Notes under the pieces: generated by a model | The model's input: the letters and a program-made list of their open reading frames with translations, nothing else | Database searches by the model: none | Told to the model about the DNA's origin: nothing | Part shown: positions 1 through 9,152 of the stretch, in pieces | Position numbering within the stretch: position 1 is the first letter of the stretch | Layout of the letters: each line of letters begins with the position of its first letter | Assembly: GCF_016807185.1 (NCBI RefSeq) | Contig: NZ_JAEVYN010000001.1 | Location: 2,072,161 to 2,136,160, forward strand | Reading direction: 5' to 3' | Origin: Leptolyngbya sp. Cla-17 | GTDB taxonomy: Bacteria > Cyanobacteriota > Cyanobacteriia > Leptolyngbyales > Leptolyngbyaceae | DNA length: 64,000 nt | Program-made: the position numbers and the translations under genes

Positions 1-2
1 AA

Positions 3-1256
3 AAACTCGATTATTTGCAAACCTTAGGGATTACGGCAATTTACTTCACTCCGATTTTTCAATCGGCTTGCAATCATCGGTATCACACGCACGACTATTA
101 CCAGGTAGACCCAATTTTGGGCGGTAACGCTGCGTTTGAGGAATTGCTAAATGAGGCGCACCGTCGTGACATCAAAGTGGTGTTAGATGGAGTGTTCAAT
201 CATTGCAGCCGGGGTTTCTTTTTCTTTAATGACATTTTGGAAAATGGACCGCATTCACCTTGGGTGGACTGGTTTAAGATCGAGGGCTGGCCTTTGGCTC
301 CTTATGATGGCGATCGCCCGGCAAACTATGTGGGCTGGTGGGATAATCGAGCGCTACCTGTGTTTAATCACGACAATCCAAACGCGCGAGAATACCTGAT
401 GGAAGTTGCCGAATATTGGCTGAAACTGGGAATTGATGGATGGCGGTTGGATGTGCCCAATGAGATTACAGCGCCTGGGTTTTGGCAAGAGTTTCGCGAT
501 CGCGTCAAAGCCATCAATCCTGAAGCCTATATTGTTGGAGAAATTTGGGGCGATTCGCGTGAATGGCTAGATGGAACCCAGTTCGATGGAGTGATGAACT
601 ATCTATTTACTGCACCCACGATCGCCTTTGCTGCGGGCGATCGCGTCATCCGCAAGTATGTTGAAGGGCGCTCTTACACGCCTTATCCCGCTTTGGATGC
701 AAAGGGCTATGCAGCCAAAATTCAAAAGCTGCTCAAGCTCTATGATTGGGAGATTCACCAGACTCAACTGAACTTGCTTGCCAGCCATGATACGGCTCGG
801 TTGCTCAGCATTGCTGGCGAAGATAGAGATAGCGTCAAACTGGGGACTCTGCTGCTACTGACTTTTCCTGGTGCGCCCAGCATTTATTATGGGGATGAAG
901 TGGGTTTAGAGGGTGGTATTGACCCCGATTCGCGGCGCGGCTTTCCTGCCGAAGCCGACTGGGATCAGGACCTTTTAGACTACCACCGCCAGGTTATCGC
1001 ATTACGTCATGCCCACCCCGCTCTGAGGATTGGCGACTACAAGACCCTGTACGCTCAAGGCGACGTTTATATTTTGGCGCGCAGTTTGCCGACCGAAACC
1101 ATTGTAGTTGCTGTCAATGCTGGAACTAAGCCTGCCACGGTAACTTTGCCAGCAATGCCTCATCTACAGCAACTTTTCGGAGAAAGTACTTTGAAGCAAA
1201 CATCTGACGAGTTGCAAATTAGCTTACCTAAACGAAGCGGCTGTATTTTGGGATAG
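3..1256 (+). CDS. GH13 family alpha-glucan hydrolase (neopullulanase/cyclomaltodextrinase type), 5' partial
   Basis: The reading frame is open to the left edge (K-L-D-Y precede the first possible TTG at 15), so the N-terminus lies outside the window. The four GH13 regions are present, numbered from that TTG: DGVFNH at 58-63, GWRLDVPNE with nucleophile D146, VGEIWG with acid/base E176, and ASHD with H258/D259. The family hydrolyses or rearranges alpha-1,4/1,6 glucans in the cytosol; the exact substrate cannot be read from the sequence. It ends 14 bp from the convergent sugar ABC operon, which suggests, by inference only, a shared role in oligosaccharide use. Confidence 0.93.
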   Translation, partial: KLDYLQTLGITAIYFTPIFQSACNHRYHTHDYYQVDPILGGNAAFEELLNEAHRRDIKVVLDGVFNHCSRGFFFFNDILENGPHSPWVDWFKIEGWPLAPYDGDRPANYVGWWDNRALPVFNHDNPNAREYLMEVAEYWLKLGIDGWRLDVPNEITAPGFWQEFRDRVKAINPEAYIVGEIWGDSREWLDGTQFDGVMNYLFTAPTIAFAAGDRVIRKYVEGRSYTPYPALDAKGYAAKIQKLLKLYDWEIHQTQLNLLASHDTARLLSIAGEDRDSVKLGTLLLLTFPGAPSIYYGDEVGLEGGIDPDSRRGFPAEADWDQDLLDYHRQVIALRHAHPALRIGDYKTLYAQGDVYILARSLPTETIVVAVNAGTKPATVTLPAMPHLQQLFGESTLKQTSDELQISLPKRSGCILG

Positions 1257-1270
1257 TTTCTGGGTTCTAT

Positions 1271-2353
1271 TTAGGGTGCTTCAGCAATTGCTTCACCCGA
1301 TTGCACGTCAAACCAGTGGAGCGATTTGGGGGAAATGGCAAGGGTAATAGCTTGGTTCAGCCAGTCTTCAGTAGGTGGCAAGAGCGATCGCAGCACGATT
1401 GGCAATCCCTGATTGCTCGATATCCGAATGCTGCCTAGTTTATACATCCCCAAGTTTTCTACTAAAATCACTTGCCCCTGAAGGGTGTACTCGTCGGTGG
1501 ATTGTGCTGGGCGCAGGTGCTCCGGACGAATGCCAAGCATAATCTGAGGCTGCGCTTTGGCACCCATCGGGAGCGGAATTTTGCAGGTTCCCAGGAGCGC
1601 GTGTCCTGCTTGACAGGGAACTGGAATCAAGTTCATGCGGGGACTACCGACAAAACTGGCAACAAACTGGTTGGCAGGGTGATTGTAGATGCGATCGGGG
1701 GTATCAAGTTGTTGTAAATAACCATCATTTAAGACTGCAACTTTAGTAGAAAGCGTCATTGCTTCCGTTTGATCGTGGGTGACATACACAACGGGTACAC
1801 TTTGGCTGGCAAAGATTTGCTTTAAATCGGCGCGGACGTTTTCTCGCAGCAAAGCATCCAGGTTGCTCAAAGGTTCATCGAGTAAAAACACATCCGGGTT
1901 GCGAACTAATGCCCGACCGACTGCAACACGCTGACGTTGTCCGCCGGAAAGTTGCCCCGGCTTGCTCTGCATCAGATCTTCCAGTCCTAAAATGCGCGAT
2001 ACATCTTGAATGCGGCGATCGCTTTCGTCCTTGGGCACTTTTTTCAACTTCAGCCCCGCACTCAGGTTTTGACTCACCGTCATATGGGGATAAAGCGCAT
2101 AGCTTTGAAATACCATGGCAATGTTGCGATCGCCCGGCTTCACCTGCGTCACATCGTGATCGTTAATCAAAACCTGTCCTCGTGTCGGCTCCTCCAATCC
2201 TGCAATCATTCGCAAAATCGTCGATTTGCCGCAGCCGGATGGACCCAACAGGCTCAAAAATTCGCCATCCTCTACGGTCAGGTTAATGTCTTTGACCGGA
2301 ACCACTTTTGGACTGAAGGTTTTATTCAAGTGAATCAGTTGGAGTTTTGCCAT
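1271..2353 (-). CDS. ugpC: Carbohydrate ABC transporter ATP-binding protein (UgpC/MalK/MsmX type)
   Basis: Cytoplasmic ATPase of a CUT1 sugar importer. It has Walker A GPSGCGKST at residues 37-45, the Q-loop in VFQSYALYPH, ABC signature LSGGQ at 135-139, Walker B VFLLDEP near 155-161 and the H-loop VTHDQTEA. About 130 C-terminal residues form the MalK-type TOBE/regulatory domain (GIRPEHLRP). At 360 aa it has the full family length. It is last in a minus-strand operon and starts 2 bp after the stop of the permease gene, so translational coupling is likely. Such ATPases are often shared by several sugar systems. Confidence 0.95.
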   Translation of the reverse strand: MAKLQLIHLNKTFSPKVVPVKDINLTVEDGEFLSLLGPSGCGKSTILRMIAGLEEPTRGQVLINDHDVTQVKPGDRNIAMVFQSYALYPHMTVSQNLSAGLKLKKVPKDESDRRIQDVSRILGLEDLMQSKPGQLSGGQRQRVAVGRALVRNPDVFLLDEPLSNLDALLRENVRADLKQIFASQSVPVVYVTHDQTEAMTLSTKVAVLNDGYLQQLDTPDRIYNHPANQFVASFVGSPRMNLIPVPCQAGHALLGTCKIPLPMGAKAQPQIMLGIRPEHLRPAQSTDEYTLQGQVILVENLGMYKLGSIRISSNQGLPIVLRSLLPPTEDWLNQAITLAISPKSLHWFDVQSGEAIAEAP

Positions 2354-2355
2354 AA

Positions 2356-3213
2356 CTATCCTTTAACCGCTCCTGCTGTTAGCCCTTGCACAATTTGCCG
2401 TTGAAAAAACAGTACCAGGATGACCAGTGGAATCGTGCCAATGACGGTCGCAGCGGCGATCGGACCGTAGGGAATCTCAAATACAGAAGCGCTACCCAGT
2501 TGAGCAGAGGCAACCGGAACCGTTTTCATGGTTTCTTCGGTGATAAAGGTGAGGGCAAAGATAAACTCATTCCAGGCAGCGATGAAGGTGAGAATGCCGG
2601 TAGTGACGAGAGCAGGCAAAGTCAGCGGCATGAGAATTTGTACCAGCAGTTGCCAGGTGTTGTAGCCATCCACTTTAGCGGCATCTTCTAGCTCCTTAGG
2701 CAATTGAACGAAAAAGCTCCGCATCACGAGAATCGTTAACGGCAAATTCATGGCGGTGTAGGGAATGATCAATGCCAAATAATTATTGCCTAAATGGAAA
2801 AACTGGATAATTTCGAGCAAGCCTTGTAGCAGCAAAATACTCGGAAATAAAGTGACGAGTAACACGCCAAGCTGGATTAATTTTCCACCCACAGGGCGCA
2901 AGCGGGCGATCGCGTAGGCAGCGGGAGTTCCAATTGCCAAACACACGATGGTCGAAGTTAGGGAGACGAAAGTGCTATTCAGCAGATAGCGCAGAAAGGG
3001 TTTGCGGGTAAATAACTCAATGTAATGGCTCAGCGTCAAACGAGTGGGAAGGTAAATATTGGGAATCGCCGCAATATCGGCGTTCACTTTAAAGGAAGTC
3101 AGCACCTGCCACAACACGGGCGCAAGGCAAAACAGGCAAAGAGCAAAAACGGCTAGCCAGTGGAAAATGCCGTTTGGGCCTGTCTTTTTGGTGGGCAGTG
3201 AATGAGAAGACAT
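2356..3213 (-). CDS. Carbohydrate ABC transporter permease, MalG type
   Basis: Inner-membrane permease of 285 aa with about six hydrophobic helices. The cytoplasmic EAA loop that docks on the ATPase reads EDAAKVDGYNTW at about 176-187. The C-terminus, FFQRQIVQGLTAGAVKG, is characteristic of MalG-like subunits. It lies between the MalF-type permease (33-bp gap) and the ATPase gene (2-bp gap). The cargo cannot be decided from the permease. Confidence 0.94.
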   Translation of the reverse strand: MSSHSLPTKKTGPNGIFHWLAVFALCLFCLAPVLWQVLTSFKVNADIAAIPNIYLPTRLTLSHYIELFTRKPFLRYLLNSTFVSLTSTIVCLAIGTPAAYAIARLRPVGGKLIQLGVLLVTLFPSILLLQGLLEIIQFFHLGNNYLALIIPYTAMNLPLTILVMRSFFVQLPKELEDAAKVDGYNTWQLLVQILMPLTLPALVTTGILTFIAAWNEFIFALTFITEETMKTVPVASAQLGSASVFEIPYGPIAAATVIGTIPLVILVLFFQRQIVQGLTAGAVKG

Positions 3214-3246
3214 AGGAAGTAAGAACCAAGGAAATAAAGGAATTAC

Positions 3247-4155
3247 TTAGAGGAATCCAGAGGTTCGGCGCGATCGCCGAATCAGCCAACTGCCGACCAA
3301 AATGGCAACTATTAGCAGCAAAAAGGTGACGACAATCAGCGCGGAGGCGTAGCCAAAATCCAGGTAGCGCATGGCATTCGCGTAAATATAAAGCGATACC
3401 ACTTCTGTAGAGCCGCCAGGACCGCCGCCTGTCATCACCTGAACCAGATCAAAAATGCCAAAAGCTTGAGCAAAACGAAACAGCGCTGCGATGAAAATTT
3501 GAGGCAACAACAGCGGCAACGTAATCTGCCAGAAGCTTTGCCAGGAAGAAGCACCCTCTAGCGAATGAGCTTCATAGAGGTCACCCGGAATCGATTGCAA
3601 TCCTGCCAGCAGCAAAACGCTAACGAAGGGTGTGGTTTTCCAAACATCTGCCACAACCAGCGCTAGAGTTGCGGTAAAGGGTTCCCCCAGCCAGTTGATG
3701 CCCGACTGTACGAGATTAAGCCGAAGTAAAATATCGTTGGCAATGCCGTACTGATCGTTGAAAATCCATGTCCAGCCGAGAGCAATCAGCGCGGTAGGCA
3801 AGGCCCAAGGAAGCAGGGCGATCGCCCGCACTATACCTCTTCCCCGAAACGTCCGATTTAGCACCAGCGCAATAGCAACGCCCAAGATCACTTCCAGCAG
3901 CACTGATAGCCCTGTAAACCGCACCGTAATTCCAAACGTCTGCCAAAAGTGCCCATCCCCAAAAATCCGGACATAGTTGCTGATGCCGACAAACACAGAC
4001 TTCAACTCGGTTCCCAAATTTTGGGCAAAAAACCCCAACCACAGCGATCGCCCAATTGGATAAGCAAACACCACCATCAGTACCACCACCGCAGGCAAGA
4101 TCAGGTAAAGCCCAGCCCGTTGTTCTTGCGATCGAATAGTAGATTTGCTGGTCAT
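3247..4155 (-). CDS. Carbohydrate ABC transporter permease, MalF/UgpA type
   Basis: Inner-membrane permease of 302 aa, the partner of the MalG-type subunit. It has an N-terminal helix (residues about 15-35), further helices, and an EAA loop EAHSLEGASSWQSF at about 195-208. The conserved VMTGGGPGGSTEVVSLYIY segment is typical of CUT1 MalF-like subunits. It sits between the binding-protein gene and the second permease in the same direction. The start ATG at 4155 follows a gap of about 90 bp. Confidence 0.94.
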   Translation of the reverse strand: MTSKSTIRSQEQRAGLYLILPAVVVLMVVFAYPIGRSLWLGFFAQNLGTELKSVFVGISNYVRIFGDGHFWQTFGITVRFTGLSVLLEVILGVAIALVLNRTFRGRGIVRAIALLPWALPTALIALGWTWIFNDQYGIANDILLRLNLVQSGINWLGEPFTATLALVVADVWKTTPFVSVLLLAGLQSIPGDLYEAHSLEGASSWQSFWQITLPLLLPQIFIAALFRFAQAFGIFDLVQVMTGGGPGGSTEVVSLYIYANAMRYLDFGYASALIVVTFLLLIVAILVGSWLIRRSRRTSGFL

Positions 4156-4182
4156 GCGCGTTCAGGTTCGGTGTTTTGGGTT

Positions 4183-4250
4183 CAGTGTATAGCCAGTCAT
4201 TCAAGAATCAGTGTTCAGTGTTCGCACTTTTCACTTCGCACTTCTAAGCC
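4183..4250. repeat. Short AGTGTTC/CGCACTT-type tandem motifs
   Basis: The gap upstream of the MalF-type gene, and the last codons of the binding-protein gene, are built of short degenerate repeats (CAGTGTTCAGTGTTCGCACTT, then TTCACTTCGCACTTCT). Related motifs recur at 5583-5625 (GTGCGGAGTCCAAAGTGCGG) and at 27294-27330. They resemble the short tandemly repeated sequences common in cyanobacterial spacers. No function is implied. Confidence 0.45.
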
Positions 4251-5569
4251 TTCCTTCCCGCTGCCACCAATCGTCTTGTCTCCGCTGCTGCGCCTTTCAT
4301 GGCTTGCTCTGAAGATTCCTGATTGGTCAAAGCGGCACTAAGGTAGCGCTGAAGGATGTCAGAGGCTTGAGCATATTGGGCGATCGGGGGCCGTAGCACG
4401 CCATTTTTCACCACTTTCTGCAAATCAGGATAGTGACTGTATTTTGCGACTATGGCAGTATTGTTGAATAACGCTTCACGAGTTGGCACATAGCCAGCAT
4501 CCAGCACGACTTGTCTTTGAGCCGTTTCACCAATCAAAAAGCGAATTGCCTTGAGCGCTTCTTGAGGATGTTTGGAGGTTTTAGCAATACCCAAGCCCCA
4601 ACCGCCTAAGCACGACCCACCACTTTGTCCAGCGGCAGGAATCATGGGTATGATGCCCACCTTGCCTTTAACCGGGGAATTGTCAGCGTTGAGCAGCGAC
4701 CAAGCGTAGGGCCAATTTCGTAGAAAGGCAGCTTCCCCGTTTTGAAAAATGCGGCGCGTGTCTTCCTCCACATAGGTTGTTACGCCGGGTGGAGAAATAC
4801 CCTGGCTGACGGTGTTGCGCAGAAACTCGACGGCACGAATTGCTTCGGGTTGATCTAACCCAACTTCAAGCGTGTCGGGATTTACCCAAAAGCCACCAAA
4901 GCCTTTCAGCACTTCGACAAACATGGCGGAAGCACCTTCATATTGTTTGCCCTGCCATAAGTAACCCCAACGAACGGCTTGGTTTTGCTGCAAGGCTTTA
5001 GCGATGCGTTCTACGTCTTCAAAGGTTTTAGGTGGTTCAAAGCCAGCTGCTTGTAGTAAATCTTTGCGATAGTACAACATTCCAGCATCGCTGCGAGTCG
5101 GCAAGCGGTAGAGTCGATTTTGGTAGCGTCCACCCGCGATCGCTGATGGCGAAAAAGGTGCCAAATCCTGCTCCGAAAACTCGTCTGTCAAATCTTTTAG
5201 CCAACCTGCCGCTGCAAACTTGGGAGTCCAGACAATATCCATATTGACCAGATCGTAAGGAGAATCACCTAGCAAAAACGCGGTGGTGTATAGATCCTCC
5301 AGCAGACTGACATTATTCGGACCTTCAATCACCTGCAAGCGAATGCCTGGATTCTGCGCTTCAAATTCCTTCACCAGGTAATTTGTCCAGGGCGGCACAT
5401 CGGGCGCGCTCATCAACAGTTTCAGCGTTACTGGCTGCTGAGACAGCACAGGTATAGCAACTAAAAGCGCAGTCAGCAAACAGAGAATCACCCAGCCTAT
5501 CCGCCGAGATACTGTAGGTGAAGGAATGCGAGATGTGAGAAAGCGAGCGATCGCAGAGAGAAAGAGCAT
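4244..5569 (-). CDS. Extracellular solute-binding protein family 1 (sugar ABC transporter)
   Basis: First gene of the sugar-uptake operon. The frame is open upstream to 5668, but that extension is encoded by low-complexity sequence, so the ATG at 5569 is preferred (441 aa). A hydrophobic segment near residues 30-47 (WVILCLLTALLVAIPVLS) acts as signal peptide or anchor, without an obvious lipobox cysteine. The mature part has the MalE-like fold features: NMDIVWTPKFAAAGWL, RLYRLPTRSDAGMLYYRKDLL and GGSCLGGWGLGI. Likely ligands are oligosaccharides or compatible-solute glycosides; this is inferred from family and neighbours. Confidence 0.9.
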   Translation of the reverse strand: MLFLSAIARFLTSRIPSPTVSRRIGWVILCLLTALLVAIPVLSQQPVTLKLLMSAPDVPPWTNYLVKEFEAQNPGIRLQVIEGPNNVSLLEDLYTTAFLLGDSPYDLVNMDIVWTPKFAAAGWLKDLTDEFSEQDLAPFSPSAIAGGRYQNRLYRLPTRSDAGMLYYRKDLLQAAGFEPPKTFEDVERIAKALQQNQAVRWGYLWQGKQYEGASAMFVEVLKGFGGFWVNPDTLEVGLDQPEAIRAVEFLRNTVSQGISPPGVTTYVEEDTRRIFQNGEAAFLRNWPYAWSLLNADNSPVKGKVGIIPMIPAAGQSGGSCLGGWGLGIAKTSKHPQEALKAIRFLIGETAQRQVVLDAGYVPTREALFNNTAIVAKYSHYPDLQKVVKNGVLRPPIAQYAQASDILQRYLSAALTNQESSEQAMKGAAAETRRLVAAGRKA

Positions 5570-5748
5570 GAGCAGAAGAAATGTTGAGTGTGAGGTGCGG
5601 AGTCCAAAGTGCGGAGTCAAAATTTGCCGCGATCGCATCTTAACGCTGAAAAGTTTCTCTCTACCCACTTCTCAACAAATCACAGCACTCGCTATTCACT
5701 CCTCTCAAGAGGCTATGATTGAAAAGAGGTTAAGTTGTGTAAAGAAAA

Positions 5749-6369
5749 TTGACTACAACCTTTATTCCAACTGATAGTGCCCTGTTGCCAAAGACTTGGT
5801 ATTCCCTAACACCCCTTTGGCAAGCCACTAAGGCAGACATCCAGCAAGGGTTGCCCCATAACCAGCTTGCTCCAGCATGGCAAATGTTGATGTTGGGCGA
5901 TGGCTCCCCCACTCGGCATCTTCAGCTCTTGACTGGAGAACCGACTGAAGTGGATGTGATTGACATGTCTGCGATCGGCATGGAATCGGATGGAGCGCCG
6001 AAGCAAATTCAGGTGCTTCCTAGCCCACGCTTGCGCCGTCAAGTATGGCTGCGAACTGCTTCAGGGCAGCGTCTTGCCTATGCAACTTCTTGGTGGGAAG
6101 CCAGCCATGTGGATGAGTACCTGCAAAATCGATCGCTGCCTATTTGGGCAAGCCTTGCCCGGTTGCGAACTGAACTGTATCGAGATGTGCAGGGTGTATA
6201 TTACGGACATTCTGCTGAGCTAGAACGTGCCTTCGGGCAAACAGGTCCTTTCTGGGGACGGCACTATCTCTTCTGGCATCATGGGCAGCCGCTTACTTTG
6301 ATCTATGAAGTGTTTTCGCCCTATCTAGAAAAATATTTGGGCGCAGCAACCGCAGGCATTCGCATCTGA
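5749..6369 (+). CDS. Chorismate lyase (UbiC-like, cyanobacterial type)
   Basis: A 206-aa protein of the cyanobacterial chorismate lyase family, which converts chorismate to 4-hydroxybenzoate and pyruvate for plastoquinone head-group synthesis. Conserved features are LAPAWQMLMLGDGSPTRHLQ near 40-59, GEPTEVDVIDMS near 63-74, the segment RRQVWLRTASGQRLAYATSWW and the terminal GRHYLFWHHGQPLTLIYEVF. A stop codon lies just upstream, so the TTG at 5749 is the only start that keeps the conserved N-terminus. The next in-frame ATG would remove about 45 conserved residues. Confidence 0.85.
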   Translation: MTTTFIPTDSALLPKTWYSLTPLWQATKADIQQGLPHNQLAPAWQMLMLGDGSPTRHLQLLTGEPTEVDVIDMSAIGMESDGAPKQIQVLPSPRLRRQVWLRTASGQRLAYATSWWEASHVDEYLQNRSLPIWASLARLRTELYRDVQGVYYGHSAELERAFGQTGPFWGRHYLFWHHGQPLTLIYEVFSPYLEKYLGAATAGIRI

Positions 6370-6484
6370 AACCCAACACCCAATCACCCAATCCATAAGC
6401 ACCTGCGCTATCCTTAGCAGTATTCAAGATGGGCAATATTTAAGAATTTAATATCACTAAACACTAAAACTGGAGAAACACAAT

Positions 6485-6988
6485 ATGTCTTGGCGTGGTT
6501 CTGTATCCCCTTCTGATCGCATTTTTTCCTGTTTGGCTTATTTGCTGCCTCTGCTAGATGTTTTTGGGGTTGTTGGTCGAGTTATTGATGGCTCAGGCTC
6601 TTTTTTAGAGCCACTGTTGCGTGTTATCTATTTGCCATTGCAGCCCTTGATCGGCATTTACTATGGATTTGGCGGATTCATGCCGCTGATTATTTTCTTT
6701 GCGCTGTATATGCTCGTTGTTCGTAATGACAAAATTTCACACTTTATTCGCTTCAATGTCATGCAGGCGATTCTGATTGGAATTGTGCTAAGCCTGTTTT
6801 CAATCGTCTGGCGGTTGGTGCTTGCACCCATTTTTCCAGTAACGAGCATTGTGACGCAGACCCTTTTCAACACCCTATTTTTGGCAGCAGTTGGATCGGC
6901 TGGATATTCCATCGTGCAATCAGCGTTGGGTCGCTATGCTGAAATTCCTACGATTTCGGAAGCGGCATATAGCCAAGTGCGATATTAA
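6485..6988 (+). CDS. Tic20 family protein
   Basis: A 167-aa membrane protein with four predicted helices. Family signatures are DRIFSCLAYLLPLLDVF at 11-27 and HFIRFNVMQAILIGI near 85-99. Tic20 is the plastid inner-envelope translocon component; the cyanobacterial homologues are membrane proteins of unclear function. The ATG at 6485 is preceded by a good ribosome-binding site (GGAG at 6472). The 115-bp upstream gap contains no other gene. Confidence 0.9.
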   Translation: MSWRGSVSPSDRIFSCLAYLLPLLDVFGVVGRVIDGSGSFLEPLLRVIYLPLQPLIGIYYGFGGFMPLIIFFALYMLVVRNDKISHFIRFNVMQAILIGIVLSLFSIVWRLVLAPIFPVTSIVTQTLFNTLFLAAVGSAGYSIVQSALGRYAEIPTISEAAYSQVRY

Positions 6989-7000
6989 GGTGCTTCGAGA

Positions 7001-7807
7001 TTAAGATGCTTCGATCTCCTTGACAATTGGGGATTCTCTATCAATTACAAAATTGTCGAGGTGCCCAATTCCTTCGATCGCCACTCGAACGCGATCGCCA
7101 ATCTTCATTGCTCCAACGCCTTCTGGAGTGCCTGTTAGCACAACATCCCCTGGCAGCAACGTCATTACTTGACTGATGTAAGACACTAACACATCAGGCG
7201 AGAACACCATTTCATCAATTTGGGCAGACTGAACAGGATTCGGATCATCGTTTAGAAAGGTTTGTAGGCGAGCGCTGGAATTGATTTCTCGCACAATCCA
7301 TGGACCCAAAGGGCAAAAGGTATCAAAGCCTTTGGCACGAGTCCACTGGCCATCTTTTTTTTGCAAATCGCGCGCAGTAACATCATTGGCAATGGTGTAA
7401 CCCCAGATTTTGGTGTGGGCTTCTGTCGAGGTGCAGTTGAGGCAGCGATCGCCAATCACCAGTGCCAACTCTCCTTCATAATCCACCCGCTCAGTTTGAA
7501 CTGGATATTGAATTGCTCCCTCTGATGCAATCACAGAAGTCGGCGGCTTGAGAAATAAAAGTGGCTCTTGAGGCACAGGTGTCCCCATTTCTGACGCATG
7601 GTTGGCGTAGTTTTTTCCCACTGCTATAACCTTGGATGGATAGCAAGGTGCAAGAATTTGGTAGCTATCTGGAGTCAGTTCAAGATCAATGGGTTGTCCT
7701 TCTAACCAAGGGGGAGCATCTAAAGCGCGAACCTGACGGTCAACCTGTAGAAGCCCGTAATGAATCTGCCCATCGTTTGTTAGAACGCGAACGTATCGCT
7801 GTGCCAT
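7001..7807 (-). CDS. Fumarylacetoacetate hydrolase (FAH) family protein
   Basis: A 268-aa cytosolic enzyme of the FAH superfamily (isomerases, hydrolases or decarboxylases acting on 2-oxo acids). The family core is visible: IAVGKNYANHASEMG, the metal-binding region with DYEGELALVIG near 108-118, GYTIANDVTARDLQ, and LLPGDVVLTGTPEGVG near the C-terminus. The substrate is unknown. The gene converges on the Tic20 gene with 12 bp between the stops. Confidence 0.92.
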   Translation of the reverse strand: MAQRYVRVLTNDGQIHYGLLQVDRQVRALDAPPWLEGQPIDLELTPDSYQILAPCYPSKVIAVGKNYANHASEMGTPVPQEPLLFLKPPTSVIASEGAIQYPVQTERVDYEGELALVIGDRCLNCTSTEAHTKIWGYTIANDVTARDLQKKDGQWTRAKGFDTFCPLGPWIVREINSSARLQTFLNDDPNPVQSAQIDEMVFSPDVLVSYISQVMTLLPGDVVLTGTPEGVGAMKIGDRVRVAIEGIGHLDNFVIDRESPIVKEIEAS

Positions 7808-8203
7808 AGTTTGCCTAAGTCGTGAATTGCATAATAGAAATTATCTATCCAGGGGATTCTTATTGGGTTATGTAAAGAGAAGTTGCAAGAGATTTTGACA
7901 GCAACTTGAGCCGCAGACAAATAATAAATTTGGAATTTGATTTGGAATTTGACAGTTGATGAAGAGAACCCAGAGGCTTAAGGACTCTCAACTGAACGGT
8001 TTCTAGCAAATCAAATTACTTGATACTTCATTTTTGCAAGTTGGCAGGAGTGGATTGCCTGAACGCTATCTAATCTAGAGACTAGAAAGAGAGTCAACAC
8101 TGACTAGATTCTCGGATTTGTAATCGCTTTTTTTGGAAAGAGTCCTAGCAGTAACAAGAGACTTCTGCTAAGATATTCTTCCGTGCCTCAGTTAGGCATG
8201 ATT
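7808..8203. other. Intergenic region with a 2x12-bp tandem repeat
   Basis: About 400 bp without a credible gene. At 7928-7951 ATTTGGAATTTG occurs twice in perfect tandem. The region must hold the promoters of the divergent FAH gene and tRNA-Val. A small hairpin, TGCCT-CAGTT-AGGCA, lies 14 to 28 bp before the tRNA. Nothing else was recognised. Confidence 0.5.
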
Positions 8204-8276
8204 GGGCGGTTAGCTCAGTTGGTAGAGCGCCTGCCTTACAAGCAGGACGTCGCGGGTTCGAGTCCCTCACTGCCCA
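8204..8276 (+). tRNA. trnV: tRNA-Val (anticodon UAC)
   Basis: A 73-nt cloverleaf. The acceptor stem GGGCGGT pairs with ACTGCCC (one G-U), the D-loop contains AGCTCAGTTGG, the anticodon stem CCTGC/GCAGG encloses CTTACAA with anticodon TAC, and the T-arm has GGTTCGAGTCC. The discriminator base is A, and CCA is not encoded (ATT follows), so CCA must be added enzymatically. Confidence 0.97.
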
Positions 8277-8285
8277 TTAGAAGAC

Positions 8286-8316
8286 TGTTCAATTTCTTTG
8301 AACAAACAGCCTTTTT
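8286..8316 (+). terminator. Rho-independent terminator after tRNA-Val
   Basis: TGTTCAA (8286-8292) pairs with TTGAACA (8298-8304), followed by CAGCC and a T5 run at 8312-8316. It begins 10 nt after the tRNA and 34 bp before the rplI start. Confidence 0.6.
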
Positions 8317-8349
8317 AAACCCCTTCAGTCGTTGATGGTTCGTGTGATT

Positions 8350-8808
8350 ATGTCAAAGCGTGTTCAATTAGTTCTTAATAAAGACATCAGTAAACTAGGT
8401 AAGTCTGGCGATTTAGTAGAAGTTGCTCCCGGCTATGCTCGAAATTATTTGCTACCCCTAGGTTTGGCAGTTCACACGAGTCCTGGTGTACTAAAGCAAG
8501 TAGAGCGTCGCAAAGAGCAGGAGCGCATACGTCTTGCAGAATTAAAACAGCAGTCTGAGTTGATCAAGAAAGCGATTGAAGCAATGCAAACGATCAGTAT
8601 TGCTAAGCAAGTAGGTGAAAACGACGCAATTTTTGGAACGGTGACTACTCAAGAAGTGGCAGATGCAATTTTGTCACTGACGAAACAAGAAGTCGATCGC
8701 CGTACAATCACAATGCCTGATGTTCATCAGCTAGGGGCTTACACAGCAGAAATTAAGCTTCACCCTGAAGTGTCAGCAACAGTTAAAATTCAAGTCGTTC
8801 CTGCTTAG
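8350..8808 (+). CDS. rplI: 50S ribosomal protein L9
   Basis: A 152-aa L9 protein binding 23S rRNA. The N-terminal domain has KRVQLVLNKDISKLGKSGD and the L9 signature VAPGYARNYLLPLGLA; a charged helix and the C-terminal domain (TMPDVHQLGAYTAEIKLHPEV) follow. The ATG at 8350 gives the usual cyanobacterial length; in-frame ATG 8335 would add five residues. It lies upstream of dnaB, a common bacterial pairing, but a strong terminator separates the two here. Confidence 0.96.
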   Translation: MSKRVQLVLNKDISKLGKSGDLVEVAPGYARNYLLPLGLAVHTSPGVLKQVERRKEQERIRLAELKQQSELIKKAIEAMQTISIAKQVGENDAIFGTVTTQEVADAILSLTKQEVDRRTITMPDVHQLGAYTAEIKLHPEVSATVKIQVVPA

Positions 8809-8830
8809 GCGATCGCTTTTATTTAATGGA

Positions 8831-8870
8831 ATCAAAACAGGGTTGGGCAATAGCTCAGCCCTGTTTTGAT
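8831..8870 (+). terminator. Strong hairpin terminator after rplI
   Basis: ATCAAAACAGGG (8831-8842) pairs perfectly with CCCTGTTTTGAT (8859-8870), with an inner partial stem around GGC/GCT. The terminal TTTTGATT serves as the U-rich tract. It lies 22 bp past the rplI stop. Confidence 0.75.
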
Positions 8871-9152
8871 TCATACCGATCTGCTCTGCCTTAGCACTTT
8901 CAAAGTGACCCTTTACGCTCATTACAAGGTCGTGTAGAATAGTACATAAGTATTGAAAAGTGTTTGACGGTCTTAAAAAGCAGACAAAACATTTTTTCCA
9001 TAGGTAGCGTCTAAGTATTCTAAGCATTAGCTATAAACTCTAAATGTAGTTGGAATTTTCTGCGATCCAACGGTATAGTGATTGGACTGAACTCCTGCTA
9101 GTGATGCTTGGCTCAGTTGATATAATGGTTAATCTCTTTTGGGCTACTTGTG
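8871..9152. other. dnaB upstream region
   Basis: About 280 bp with no credible gene between the rplI terminator and dnaB. It presumably carries the dnaB promoter; TATAAT-like sequence occurs at 9119-9126, about 28 bp before the start. No conserved motif was recognised. Confidence 0.4.
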